DNA of 64,000 nucleotides. Origin: Carya illinoinensis (taxonomy: Eukaryota; Streptophyta; Magnoliopsida; Fagales; Juglandaceae). Of this stretch, positions 36,022 to 47,814 are shown piece after piece (position 1 is the first letter of the stretch; each line of letters begins with the position of its first letter). Location: positions 43,908,501-43,972,500 of the forward strand of contig NC_056755.1 of assembly GCF_018687715.1 (NCBI RefSeq), written 5' to 3'. The notes under the pieces are model-generated. The model ran no database searches and was not told the origin of the DNA. It saw only the letters and a program-made list of their open reading frames with translations. The translations under genes and the position numbers were made by a program.

Positions 36022-36474
36022 TTAATGGAACACCATAATGAACTTTTGGACTCTAGAATCCCTTCCATTCTTGCCTTTACACCTTCGGCACCATAGTTTC
36101 CAGATTTTCACCGATGGGATGATGCCAATTAGCTGGCTACCTTGCGAGGTCATTTTGGCTCGACGATGCCATATTTCAAAACGGTCCCTCCAGCTCCTAC
36201 CAGCTATATACAGCATGCCAATCTGTACAGAGCACATTGCCCATACCCTTTCTACAAACTGCCCTGTTGCAAGCACATGATCCATGTCCTCATAAGCCCC
36301 TGACGTACAACAATTGCATCTGGACGCTACTGGTATACCCATCTTTCTGACCGTATCATCCACTACCAAGCACTCTTGCATTGCCTTCCACATAGCCACA
36401 GAAGTCTTCTTGGGTATAGTAGAGTGCCACACCCATTTTGCCCAAGGAACCTCCATAGTCTGACACGAGTACAT
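36022..36474 (-). pseudogene. LINE zf-RVT domain
   Basis: The reading VWHSTIPKKTSVAMWKAMQ, then SRCNCCTSGAYEDMDHVLATG has the IPxK...W and Cys/His spacing of zf-RVT, a zinc-binding region C-terminal to the RT in plant LINEs. Open over 150 codons. The connection to the RT (36500-36900) is broken. Confidence 0.8.
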
Positions 36475-36849
36475 TGCCAGGCACTAGACATAGAGAATTT
36501 TCCATTTGCATTTTGCACCCAAATCAACAAGTCTTTACCTTGTTTAATACATCCCAGCTACTCTATAACTTCCTCTGCTTTCACCGACCCCACTAATCTA
36601 ATAAAGAGCTCCAAATTCCATCCCAACTCGGTTTTGCAGTCCTTGAAGCTTAGCTTTGGCATCTCACTAATTTGTTGTTGCGCACTGAGTGGACCATTTC
36701 TAGTCTAATCATCTCTCCAGAAATAAACATCTCCATCTCACACTTTCCATTTTGAGTAGTTCATAACTTTCGGCTGGCATTTCAGAATCATTTTCTAGAA
36801 TTTTGAACCTTTGTTAACACCAACTGTTGATATGTGCTTCCCCCCAACG

Positions 36850-37683
36850 TATTTATCGAGAAAAAACTTTGCCCATAATGAAGACCCTTGTAATAAATTC
36901 CAGGCCAGTTTCATGTGAAGACAATTCTGAACTTCATGCAAATTTCGGATTCCCAATCCCCCCCCTCCTTGACCGGTTTACAAATATTCTCCCATTTTCG
37001 TTTTGGCTTTCCATCCTTCATACCCCAAAACAATGTACTCATGAGCCGTTGTATTTTTTCGATCACCGTTTTTGGAGTAGATAATACCGAAAGGCAATGT
37101 ATCGACATACTTTGTAACACTTGTTTCAATAAAATCAATCTCGCCCCAATTGATAAGAGCCTAACTTGCCACCCTTCAATCCAATGCCAAATTTTATTAA
37201 TGATGTCTTCAAAATGGACACTCAATAACTTGCCAGTTACTATTGGTACTCCCAAGTACGTAAAAGGGAACTCACCTTCAGAGAACCCAGTTGACTGAAG
37301 TATTCTATGTCTTCTACTTCTATTAAAATACTTGGAGAAGAAAATCGCAGACTTTCTTTTATTCACCACTTTCCCGGACCATGCCTCATATTGGAGCAAA
37401 ACATTAGTGATTGCTCGCAACGACGATCTACCCCCATTCGAAAATAAAACAATATCGTCTGCATAAAGTAGATGAGAGATAATTGGCGTACCTCTAGGCT
37501 GTGAAAATGGAGTGATCTTACCTGCCAATACTTCTCTTTTAATCACCCCAGAAAGTATTTCTTCAACTAAAATGAACAAGTATGGCGACAAAGGATCACC
37601 TTGGCGTAGACCTCTCCCCCCTTGAAAGAATCCTTTCGGAATGTCGTTCATGACAACTGAGTACCATGGAGTCGTAATATAAT
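36850..37683 (-). pseudogene. LINE reverse transcriptase, C-terminal half
   Basis: GLRQGDPLSPYLFILV is followed by HLLYADDIVLFSNGG, the catalytic YADD motif, then TYLGVPIVTGK, all typical of the L1-clade RT. It continues the N-terminal half across element B. The first residues of the computed frame above 37683 belong to element B. Confidence 0.88.
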
Positions 37684-38108
37684 TGTTGGGAATTTGGACC
37701 TCCAAATTCACCCCCCTAGGATCTACCCTTCGCAGGAGTAACAAGAAAAATAGATAAATAACAACAACACAAGAAATTTACGTGGAAACTCCAAAACAGG
37801 AGAAAAACCACCAGACCCAGAGAAGAAAATACACTATGTGAAAAATTATTACAATCACATAATTTCTCTCCTCACTCCAAACACACCCACAAAGCTTTCC
37901 CCACTAGAAAAACTCTAACTCACATCTCTTCCCATTTTACAAAAATGGACAACAGAGGAATTTAACTAGAGTCAAAAGTTACTAGTTAAGCATTTGACTG
38001 GTGCACTTAAACTAAGAAACCCAAGCCTCCTTATATAGGCTTGCAAATGTGCTCCTCATTCACTTCCCACCCATGTGGGACTTAAGTAAAGGAGCACACA
38101 AGTCAACA
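37684..38108 (-). repeat. Element B LTR (3' copy, minus orientation)
   Basis: 425 bp, differing from the other LTR by few substitutions and a one-base C-run length change near 37717. Promoter-like TATATAAGG on the minus strand near 38030-38038. Confidence 0.9.
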
Positions 38109-38841
38109 ATCTCCACCTTGCAACTTTGACTGGTCCCACAGCCAAGCTCCACCTCAATGAAGATCTTCATAGCTTCCGCTATCATGCTTCACCATAAAAG
38201 CATACCCACTCAGAATAAACTAATTCCAAGCATTTCACTTCGGCCCATGTCGAAAATAACCCTGCTGAAAATTATGGTGTAACTTCCACGTTTGGCTCTC
38301 CTGGAAGTTCATCAGCCATCGACATGAATTTCCACCACACACCCTGCATCAATGCCAAACCAATGCCTGTGTGCAAACTTGTGGACCCGCTAACATTAAC
38401 ACATCCTCTATCATGGCAACTTTGGGAATTAGCGACATGCCATGAGGATGTACATGTCTCTTTTTAAATGGAGAGAGACACAACATTAGCATCAATACCA
38501 GTATCTCCATTTACTGACTTGGAGCCACTTGCCGAACCAGCTCCTTGTACTAGCCGTTTCACCAGTCGCTAGAATCACTGCTGACTTCAGGGGTTGATCT
38601 GCCCTTCCACACCTTGTGTAAACCAATTTCTCCACCTCATTCCTAACCTCGTCTTGATGAATTTTTACCGTAGAAATAAATAGTACCTCACTAAGTCAGT
38701 TCCCAGGAAAGATTGGAGGGTCACAATGGACACACTTAAAATTTCCAATCTCCTAGACAGAACCTCCTTAGACTGTACGTATCCACACTACCACACCAAA
38801 ACTCCACCCCACAAAAAGAACCTAGTGGCTCTGATACCAAT

Positions 38842-39267
38842 TGTTGGGAATTTGGACCTCCAAATTCACCCCCCCTAGGATCTACCCTTTGCAGGAGTAA
38901 CAAGAAAAATAGAGAAATAACAACAACACAAGAAATTTACGTGGAAACTCCAAAACAGGAGAAAAACCACCAGACCTAGAGAAGAAAATACACTATGTGA
39001 AAAATTATTACAATCACATAATTTCTCTCCTCACCCCAAACACACCCACAAAGCTTTCCCCACTAGAAAAACTCTAACTCACATCTCTTCCCATTTTACA
39101 AAAATGGACAACAGAGGAATTTAACTAGAGTCAAAAGTTACTAGTTAAGTATTTGACTGGTGCACTTAAACTAAGAAACCCAAGCCTCCTTATATAGGCT
39201 TGCAAATGTGCTCCTCATTCACTTCCCACTCATGTGGGACTTAAGTAAAGGAGCACACAAGTCAACA
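38842..39267 (-). repeat. Element B LTR (5' copy, minus orientation)
   Basis: 426 bp. The ATTGGTATCAGAGCC primer-binding site directly follows its inner end on the minus strand. High identity to the partner LTR indicates a recent insertion. Confidence 0.9.
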
Positions 39268-39272
39268 ATAAT

Positions 39273-40003
39273 TTCTAACAAGCATACAAAAACATTTTGA
39301 GAAGCCAAAAGATCGCAAAACATGCAGAAGGAACTCCCAATCAATACTGTCATACGCCTTAGCCATATCAATTTTCATCGTGACATTTCCACCATATTGT
39401 TAATGCCATGAATCATTTCTTGCGTTAGGCTAATGTTCTAAAAAATGCTTTGACCTGGAATGAACGCACCTTGCTCTGGAGAGATAATCAATTCTAACAA
39501 TGGGGAAAGCTGATTAACCAAGATTTTCGAGCACACTTTATAAAACATGGAACACAAACTTATAGGCCTGAACTTGTCAAAACTGGTCAAATTTTGAATC
39601 TTCGGGTTAACACCAAAAAGGAAGCCGTAAAGAACTGAGGAAAAACCATACCTCTAAAAAACTCAGCCACCGCCTCCACAACCTCATCACCTACAATATG
39701 CCAACAAGCTCGATAAAAGCCTGAGCCCAAACCATCCGGCCCCGGACTACTATCAATGGGAATAGAAAGAAGAGTATCAAAAACTTCCTTTGAAGCTGGG
39801 ATCCGAGATAATGTATCATTATCTTCCTGTTGAATTACCCGTTGAACCAGTCCCTTTAATGAAGGTAACGGACGTCTATCCCCACCTTGTAGAAAATTAT
39901 GAAGATAAGAGATAGCCCCGTTGTGCACTGCCTCTGGGATTGAAAGAATAGAACCATCTAGCAATTGCATTTCTTTAATCTGTTCGTGCTTCTGTCTATT
40001 CAA
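39273..40003 (-). pseudogene. LINE reverse transcriptase, N-terminal half
   Basis: SSPGPDGLGSGFYRACW (RT motif 1 region) is followed after a frame break near 39590 by FRPISLCSMFYKVCSKILVN and QGAFIPGQS, then KAYDSIDW. These are conserved RT blocks in the right order. The frame is broken near 39590 and 39400, and element B follows. Confidence 0.85.
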
Positions 40004-40033
40004 AGCCTGGAAAAATCCAAATGAGGCCTCACC

Positions 40034-41043
40034 CTATAGAACCCAGCCTTGTTGCACCTGTTGAGAGAGCCTCTTCTCCTCACGATCCATCCATATCGAG
40101 AGTTCTACCTGTGATGCTATTAAGTCAGCCTCAATACCTTTAGCATACCCCTCCTGTAACTCTCGTTCCAGCCCATTTATTCGATTCTGCAAGCTTTCAA
40201 TTTGCACCTCCGTCCGTCCGAAGACAGTCTTGTTCCAGAATTGCAACGCCACTTTCAACTGCTTGAACTTCACCATAAGCCTGACTGAGGCTGAGCCTCT
40301 GATAACCTCGCCACTCCAAGCACGAGCCACACAATCCAAAAAACCCTTATGTGAAACCCACATCTGTTGAAACTTGAAAGAAGGGACGCCATACCTCACC
40401 AATGGGTTATCCAAAGAAAGCAACATCGGAGTATGATCCGAAGTATTTCTGGCTAAATATTTTAGCAGAGCACCCTGATACATGTCCAAGGCAAGTGTAT
40501 TAATAAAACCCCGATCTAATCGTGCCCAACTTCTACTAAGACCCGAGTGGCCATTGCACCAAGAAAGCTTAAGACCACTGTATTGTATCTCTGATAAACC
40601 GCATTCATCAACACAACCATTAAACTCCTCCATAGCAAGCAAGAGTCTTGGCCTACCCCCACGATGTTCATTATCATTCCGAATGATATTAAAGTCGTCC
40701 ATGACAACCCATGGGACCTGCTGTGAACTAAACTCAACCAAACTACTCCATAACCTCCTACGATCAAGATAGCTACATTTGGCATAAACAAAGGAGAAGA
40801 AAACCTCTTTAAGATTTTCCTTAACCATAACTGACATAAATTGATCATCCATACTCACCAAAGAAGTTAATTAGAACAACATTCTTCAAATATCAATTTT
40901 TATTTCCATAACAGAAGACGAGAGTCAGCAACCATAGGTTCCGCAATAATAAAAACTTTTGGCTGAAATTTTGAAATTAACTTCTTTGCACGTTTACGTG
41001 AGCTACCAATGCCCCGAGCATTCCAAAAGATATAAGAACTCAT
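40034..41043 (-). pseudogene. LINE AP endonuclease
   Basis: ATG at 41043 reads MSSYIFWNARGIGSSRK, the usual LINE endonuclease start, with a stop near 40870. The main frame 40861-40034 has WVVMDDFNI (family GDFN; here D replaces G), SWARLDRGFIN and SDHTPMLL with the catalytic His. The last 80 codons link to the RT. Broken by at least one stop. Confidence 0.85.
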
Positions 41044-41603
41044 AAAGCCACTTGACAGGGCTTGCTTTTAGCCCTTGCTGAAGTCCTCAATTTAATTCCT
41101 TTGGCCTTACCATTTTTTCCCTACTGCACATCTGAATTCGATGCCACCAATTTCTCCTTAGCCAAATGGTCCATCATGCCATCTATTTCAGTATCCGAGC
41201 AAACTTTCATCTTAGCACCATCCTCCCTAGTCAAACATAAAGCCTCCTTTCCAGATTTCTCCACCATTGGCATCACCTCCGCTTTAGATACTATCTGTTC
41301 CACGCCCTCATCATTTTGCACCCCTGCATCAACTACAGAGTCTTCCACCTCCTGTAATAACAGAGTGTCACTAGATTCCAACAATAGAGTAGAATCTGAT
41401 TTCTCCTCCACCAGCACCGTTACATCATTGTAATCACATTGCGTCATAGCCATACCTAGACTCGTGCCTTGCACTATGCCTTCAACATGTGTCTTCAGCA
41501 CTGCAGAAACCCCCATGTTCACCTCAGGAGGAGGTAATTTTGGAATTTGATGCAATACAGTCTGGTCATTAAGTTCCACAATCTGGTCATTTAGTTCCTC
41601 AAT

Positions 41604-42506
41604 CTACAGTAATACAATGTTGCCCTCTTCTTGTAAGGTGTTTGCACCGTCCACAATAGCCACTTCTGAGTCAACTGCTTTCTCCAGGGGCCCTGGCTCA
41701 CGCCCCGCCCCCTTACTCGATTCACCTATCAATAAACCACCAGGTGCTTGGATACCAGACTGCTCCTTCCGAACCCAGGCCGGGTCTGATTTCAGACCCT
41801 CCTTTCTCACTTTCTGAGCAACCTCACGCTTCTTCCCGTTCCATTTGCACGTACGTTCATTATGTCCTTACACTCAGCAACGCATGCAATACGCTGGTAA
41901 AGTTTCATAGTCAATTTCCTGTGAAAAGCTCTGAGGATTCAAAGGAGTTCCAATCCATAAGGCTTTCAGCAAGTCCTTTGATATATCCATTTCAATGCAC
42001 ACTCTTTCCCTATCAGTGCGAGTCGCACACTTCGCAGGGTTATCACGCTTGAGGAACCGACTGATTGGTGTCGGGATACTTCATAAGAATGACTCACGAT
42101 AATAAGTCAGCAACAACCCCGTCAAGAAAATCCACATCAGAGACCTCACTGGTTCCTGGTCTTCTTGATATTCCGTAGTCCAGTGAAATGCACAATATTG
42201 AATTCCATCAATCTCACAAGTCTCCCACTCAAGTGCTTTCACAAAGTCTGCCTCTGAAGTCATGCGAATAAACACATTTCTAGGTCTATTCATAGTTGAA
42301 ACCATTGGTTGTTGCGTCAAACCCCATCTGGACAGAATAAAGGAACATATAACATCTATAGACGACCTTTGATGTAGGAATTTCAATACCAAGGAGAACT
42401 GAAATGGGGCAGTAGACCTATCAATCTCCTCCCTTGAAAACATCACACACACCTCCCCCTCCACTGTCTTATGTGCCCGAAAAAGCACTGTAACCTCAGG
42501 TAGAGG
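41604..42506 (-). pseudogene. LINE ORF1 (DUF4283-like and zinc knuckle)
   Basis: VLKFLHQRSSIDVI, FILSRWGL and NVFIRMTSEADFVKAL match plant LINE ORF1 with DUF4283. After a frame break near 42080, RVCIEMD, LWIGTPLN and QEIDYETLPAYC lead to a CCHC remnant with two stops (near 41870). The ORF that begins at 42560 takes its first 18 or so codons from antisense Copia LTR, so its ATG is not the LINE's own. The tail 41121-41600 is a low-conservation linker. Confidence 0.8.
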
Positions 42507-42632
42507 CTGTGTACGAGAGAATGCAATAGAAAGGAATCTTTTTCTTCTTCTTCCATCCACTCATATCTCTGTTTTCCATTATTTTTCTGCTGCACTTGGC
42601 TGCATTGCAACATTGTTTATTACCTTCTTACA
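42507..42632 (+). repeat. 5' LTR of Copia-1R, second piece
   Basis: Begins CTGTGTACGAGAG and ends TTCTTACA, matching the last 126 or so bp of the 269-bp LTR. The TGGTATCA primer-binding site follows at once. Confidence 0.9.
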
Positions 42633-42860
42633 TGGTATCACAGAGCCACTGAGAGATTTTTTGACGGAAAAACCCACCTCCCCCAAATCCCCCCAATCCC
42701 CCAAATTCTCCAAATCCCACTCAGAACTTCACACAAATACCTTATCTCATTACCTCAATATTTCTGATCTAGCCAATCCTTTTCATTTGGATCATGGAGA
42801 TAGCCCTGCCATTACTCTAAGCCCCTTACTACAGACAACTACGCCACTTGGTCCCGTGCC

Positions 42861-43795
42861 ATGAGTCGTGCCCTTCGTGCAAAAAATAAAATTGGTTTCA
42901 TCAATGGTTCCCTCTTGCAACCTACTGATTCCATGGACCCTTTACTCGACCTATGGGAAAGGTACAATGACATGGTTGTTTCATGGATACAAAACTCTAT
43001 AAGTCCCTCTATTAAATCTAGTGTTGTTTTTGTGGATGACGCTAAGGAAATTTGGCAAAATCTTCAGGACTGTTTCTCTCAACAAAATGGCCCATGAATT
43101 TTCCAACTCAAGAAAGCAATAGCTGGCCTTCTTCAGGAACATGATTCAGTAAGTTTATACTATGGTAAGTTGAAGACTATCAGGGATGAACTCTCCATTT
43201 ATGACCCTATTCTCATTTGTAATTGTGACACCATGAAAACACTTTTGGATCGATACTAGAGAGACTGTGTTCTCCAATTTCCAATGGGTTTACATGACTC
43301 CTATTCCCCTATCCGAGACTAGATCATGTTGATGGACCCCATTCTCCTTGTCACAAAAGTCTTCTCCCTCATTTAGCAACAAGAAAGGCACCACCAACTA
43401 ACATCCACTGTCCCTTCAGCTGAAACCATGGCACTGGCCACTAAGAAACCTTTTTCCCCTTCAAAATTTTCCAAAACAAAGCTTTCTTCCAAAAAGGAAA
43501 GGCCATTTTGCAGCCATTGCAAGATTTCTGGCCATTTATTGGAAAACTACTTCAAACTTAGCAGTGCAGCAGCCCCCATCTGTTCACACTGCAACTTAAC
43601 AAGCCATAAAATCGACAAGTGCTACAAGTTGAATGGTTACCCACCTGGTCACAAGTTTCATGCCAAGCAGCAGGCTCCTGGTTTTCTTGCTAACCAAGCC
43701 ATTCATTCTAACGCTACTGACCCTGAAATTGTTAGTGATGACAAGATTGGTTTGACCAAGTTTCAATACCAGCATGTTATGTCTTTAATTTAACC
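42861..43795 (+). pseudogene. Copia-1R gag (broken)
   Basis: IGFINGSLLQPT...LWERYNDMVVSWIQNS and AKEIWQNLQDCFSQ match UBN2/Retrotran-gag of plant Copia. A stop at 43095-43097 and further stops near 43258 and 43321 break the frame. The segment 43428-43793 carries CSHCKISGH/CSHCNLTSHKIDKC, a paired zinc-knuckle-like region. Confidence 0.8.
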
Positions 43796-43877
43796 TCAAG
43801 ATTCTTCAATTGCAACCAATGTTCTTCACTCTGGCAATCAACCTCAACCCTCTCAATCTCCTATTCCTTCTTCCAAA

Positions 43878-45333
43878 ATGTCTGATATATATCAATCTCT
43901 TTCTACACACACACACAGTTCCCTACACAACTCTTCTTCTAGTTGGATAATTGACACGGGTGCCACAGACCATATGGTTTGTAGCACTTCTTTTTTCACT
44001 TCCATTACCTCAGTTGTTGCTTACTCAGTCAAGCCTCCCAATGGAAGCTCAGCCTTGGTGACACATGTTGGTACCATTCATTTGACAAATACTATCATCT
44101 TGAGGGATGTTCTTTGTGTCCTTTCATTCTCATTTACTTTAATTTCAGCAACCAAGTTAACCCATTCTCTAACTTGTTGTTTACTCTTCTTCTCAAACTT
44201 GTTTCATTCAGGACCTGCCTTCTTGGAGAACTATTGGGAAGGGTGAGCTAAGACATGGTCTATACCACTTGGTCTGCACAGATATCTCTCCTTCAGCCCT
44301 TGCACAATCCCTCTGAGATTATACTCACAACACTCACATAGATCTTATTTCTTCAGTTTCTACTGTTAACTATGTTGCTCATGCTGATCTATGGCACCGT
44401 CGCCTGGGTCATTTGTCTTTTTATAGGTTAAAGTTGGTTTCTAACCCTATTGTAAGCAGGCACACAAATTCCATTAATGAAAAACCTTGCCATATTTGTC
44501 CATTAGCAAAATTCCATCCATTACCATTTCCTGACAGTGTTCATATTTCCTCTAGAATATTTGAACTAGTTCATTGTGATTTATAGGGACCTAGTCCCAC
44601 TATTGCACATGATGGTTCTAAATATTTTTTGACAATAGTGGATGACTTCTCTCGTACCACTTGGTTTTATTTACTCCCTACCAAAGCTGAAACCAGAGCA
44701 TGTATCAAATATTTCTATACTTTGGTAGAAACACAATTTGGACTCAAAATTAAAACCTTGAGAAGTGATAATGGTACTGAGTTTTGCATGACGGATTTTT
44801 TTAATGACAAAGGTATTATTCATCACAAAATTTGTGTGGAAACCCCTCAACAAAATAGCATTGTTGAGAGAAAACACCAACACTTGCTTAATGTTGCTCG
44901 TGCCCTTCGTTTCCAAGCTAATTTACCTTTAGAATATTGGAGTGACTGTCTTTTGATAGCCACATATATCATAAACAGAATTCTAACCCCACTATTAAAT
45001 AATAAGACTCCATATGAACTCCTATTTAACAAAAGACCTACTTATGCTCACATGAGAGTATTTGGTTCCCTATACTTTGCAACCGCCCTTTTAAATGGTA
45101 TAAATAAATTTGATCCTAGAGGTCAAAGGTGTGTTTTTCTTGGTTATCCCTTTGGAATCAAGGGATACAAACTGTTAGACCTTACCAACCACACCATTTT
45201 CATTTTAAGGGATGTAATTTTTCATGAGTCCATTTTCCCTTTCCAAAATCCCACACTTCCCTCCTCATCTTCCCCTCTAGAATCACCCTTACCAATTTTT
45301 TCATCTTCTCTACCTTTTGCCTCTAATTTTTAG
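43878..45333 (+). pseudogene. Copia-1R protease and integrase (broken)
   Basis: WIIDTGATDHM near 43940 is the aspartic protease motif. A frame break near 44246 is followed by LWHRRLGHLS and CHICPLAK, the HHCC finger of integrase, then from 44629 an uninterrupted 234-codon core: IVDDFSRTTW, LRSDNGTEF and PQQNSIVERKH with the DDE residues. It ends at an FGSLYFATAL block and a C homopolymer. Confidence 0.87.
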
Positions 45334-45334
45334 T

Positions 45335-45355
45335 CCCCCCCCCCCCCCCCCCCCC
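45335..45355. repeat. C homopolymer of 21
   Basis: Twenty-one C in a row between integrase and RT of Copia-1R, in a Pro/Ser-rich linker. Such linkers are variable; length may be inexact in any assembly. Confidence 0.95.
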
Positions 45356-45506
45356 ACACTACACCTCCCATCCCCTCAACCATTTCCCCTCCTGCCCCTT
45401 CTACACCCCTACTATCAGCATGTCACCTCCTTCACTAACCACTGAATCTCCATCTCATTCTACTCCTGACCACCCTCCCATTCCCACTCTTTGAAGGTCC
45501 ACTAGG

Positions 45507-47190
45507 ATGAGAACTGCTCCTCAATACTTGAAAGATTTTCACTGTCATCATACCTTACTGGCTCCTCCTAAACAATCATTTTCCAAGGATGCTCCTGCTT
45601 CAAATGGCAAGTCATTTCCTCTAAGTAAATGTTTATCTTATCATAAATTTAGTCCCTCTTTTCATGCTTTTACCTCCTCTCTTTCTCTCCAATCCGAGCC
45701 TAATTCTTATAAACAAGCTTTGAAGGATCTTGGTTGGTGCAAAGCTATGGAAGCTTAGCTTGAGGCTTTGGAAAATAATCATACTTGGACACTCACTGAC
45801 TTACCTAAAGGGAAAGAAGCCATGGACTGTAAGTATGTTTATAAGATTAAGTTTAAGTCTGATGGTACTATAGAAAGACTTAAAGCAAGGTTAGTAGCCA
45901 AAGGCTACACACAACAAGAGGGCATCGATTTTCATGAAACACTCTCTCCAGTTGCTAAGCTGGTCACTATGAGATGCCTACTCAATGTTGCTACCATTAA
46001 AGGATGGTATTTACATCAATTTGATGTAAACAATGCCTTCTTGGTGATTTACAATAGGAGATTTATATGAAGAGACCACTTGGGTACACCAAGGGTAAGC
46101 CACATCAAGTTTGAAAATTGCTCAAGAGTCTCTATGGTCTTAAACAAGCATCAAGACAATGGAATTTTAAACTTACCTCTCATCTACTTGCATTTGGTTT
46201 TATCTAATCAAAAGCTAATTATAGCTTATTCACAAAGCAAGATGGAGATTCTTACATTGCCTTGTTAGTTTATGTAGATGATATCTTAGTTGCTAGCAAT
46301 TCTCAATCCTCTATTGATTCCATTCGAACTTTTCTTCATTGTAAGTTCAAAATTAAGGATCTTGGCTGTCTACAATATTTCTTGGGCCTTGAGATTGTTA
46401 GATCATCCAAAGCCATTCACATTTCTCATCGGAAATATGCCTTAGATATATCGGCTGATTCTGGTATGCTTGGTTGTAAACCCCTAAAGCTACCTCTTAA
46501 TCAAAACCTTAAACTCAGCAAAGATGAGGGTACTTCTCTTTCTGAACCAAGCACTTATAGAAGGCATAAGGTAGACTTTTATACCTAACCATCTCTCGGC
46601 CAGACTTATGTTTTGCAATACAATTGTTGAGTCAATTCATGGATAAACCATCTTCAACTCACTTGGCAGCAGCATATAAGGTTCTAAGGCATATCAAAGC
46701 AGCTCTTGGACAAGGAATTTTTCTTTCCTCTTCATCTCAGTTTTAGCTACAAGCTTATTGTGATTCGGATTGGGCCTCTTGCCTAGATTCTCATCGATCA
46801 ACCCCAAGATACTATGTATTCTTAGGCAGCTCCTTGATTTCTTGAAAATCCAGTAAACAAAATGTGGTTTCTCGGTCCTCAGCTGAAGCTGAGTATAGAT
46901 CCATGGCTGCCACTTGTTCTGAATTAACTTGGCTTTGATATTTGCTTCAAGACCTTGGTATTGCTCATCCACAAGCTCCTCTCCTCTTTTGTGACAATTT
47001 GGTAGCCCTCCATATTGCTGCAAATCCATTGTTTCATGAGAGAATGAAACACATTGAGCTCTATTGCCACTTGATATGAGATTAAATTCAAGCTGGAACT
47101 ATTACAACATCTCATGTTTCTTCTCAAACCCAGTTGGCTGACATTTTCACTAAAGCATTACCCTCTTACCTTCTACAATTACACCTCTCC
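45507..47190 (+). pseudogene. Copia-1R reverse transcriptase and RNase H (broken)
   Basis: WCKAMEA is followed by TAG at 45756-45758, then [12 protein letters not shown] and [20 protein letters not shown] (family usually DVKNAFL) sits near 46021. The frame breaks near 46070. At 46262 LVYVDDILVAS gives the catalytic YVDD, and RT ends near 46588. RNase H (46600-47190) has the shared TGA at 46843-46845 and another at 46937-46939 absent from the left copy. Confidence 0.87.
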
Positions 47191-47231
47191 AATGGGAATA
47201 GTTAATCTCTATTCTGCATCTTGTGGGGGGA

Positions 47232-47500
47232 TGTTAAAGGATACAAGGCAAGCACAATTCATTTAGACCCCACCATTTCTTTGGGTTGTGTTTTTTACTT
47301 TACAGATGTCATTTGCTCATTTGGACTTACAGTTAGTTAGTTAGAATATTCTGCTGTATATATACTAGCACCTTCTGTGTACGAGAGAATGCAATAGAAA
47401 TGAATCTTTTTCTTCTTCTTCCATTCACTCATCTCTCTGTTTTCCATTGTTTTTCTTCTACACTTGGCTGTGTTGCAGCATTGTTTATTACCTTCTTACA
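47232..47500 (+). repeat. 3' LTR of Copia-1R
   Basis: 269 bp, from TGTTAAAGG to TTCTTACA, preceded by the GTGGGGGGA tract. Nearly identical to 762-1030. Followed by TCTAA and RLP-G. Confidence 0.93.
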
Positions 47501-47814
47501 TCTAATTGTCACATTGTGCCCAATAACATCTCCAAATACGAATCCACATCCATATCCCATCACAACTACTCTCTAACCAAATTCAAAGAAAAACTATGGA
47601 CCCTGATTCTCTTCAAAGTTGGTTGAAGGTGGAGGGGCTGAAATGTCAGAATCTCCACAGATTTTGGACAATGGCCTTCCACACAATCCTTTATTATCTT
47701 CGAATGAAGTATTTTCAAATGTTCCAAATTGTTGCCCCTGTGGTATAGGTCCAATGAGGCCATTATGTGACACACCAAATTTTGAAAGGGTATTGAGCTA
47801 GACTAATTCGGGTA

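Larger units (their letters stand above)
37684..39267 (-). mobile_element. Element B: 1.6-kb non-autonomous LTR element inside the LINE
   Basis: LTRs are 37684-38108 (425 bp) and 38842-39267 (426 bp), ends TGTTGACTTG/CCCAACA on the minus strand. TSD ATAAT at 37679-37683 and 39268-39272. Primer-binding site TGGTATCAGAGCC on the minus strand at about 38826-38839. The LTRs have a TATATAAGG box. The interior (38109-38841, 733 bp) has no coding capacity and is nearly identical to parts of element A (11440-11600 and 12080-12560), although the LTRs of A and B do not match. It cuts the LINE RT coding region. Confidence 0.93.
35151..42506 (-). mobile_element. L1-type LINE (minus strand) inside the Copia-1R 5' LTR
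   Basis: The 3' end is a T run at 35151-35161, the complement of a poly-A tail. On the minus strand the order is ORF1 (DUF4283-like plus CCHC remnant), AP endonuclease, reverse transcriptase, zf-RVT and RNase H, the usual order in plant L1 elements. It is nearly full length but 5' truncated at about 42506, and is itself split by element B at 37684-39267. No clean target-site duplication is seen; the host LTR lost about 40 bp. All ORFs are broken. Confidence 0.9.
35018..47500 (+). mobile_element. Copia-1R: Copia retrotransposon with nested insertions
   Basis: 5' LTR in two pieces (35018-35150 and about 42507-42632), split by a LINE. Primer-binding site follows at 42633 (TGGTATCA, then CAGAGCC with a changed base). 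Internal gag, protease, integrase, RT and RNase H run 42861-47200, and the 3' LTR is 47232-47500. TSD TCTAG/TCTAA. Without the LINE the element is about 5.1 kb, normal for Copia. All coding parts carry stops or frameshifts. Confidence 0.92.

Noticed and set aside
36038..41817. Plus-strand ORFs across the LINE (for example 36915-37298, 40482-40772, 41062-41433)
   Set aside because: Antisense shadows of the LINE coding regions.
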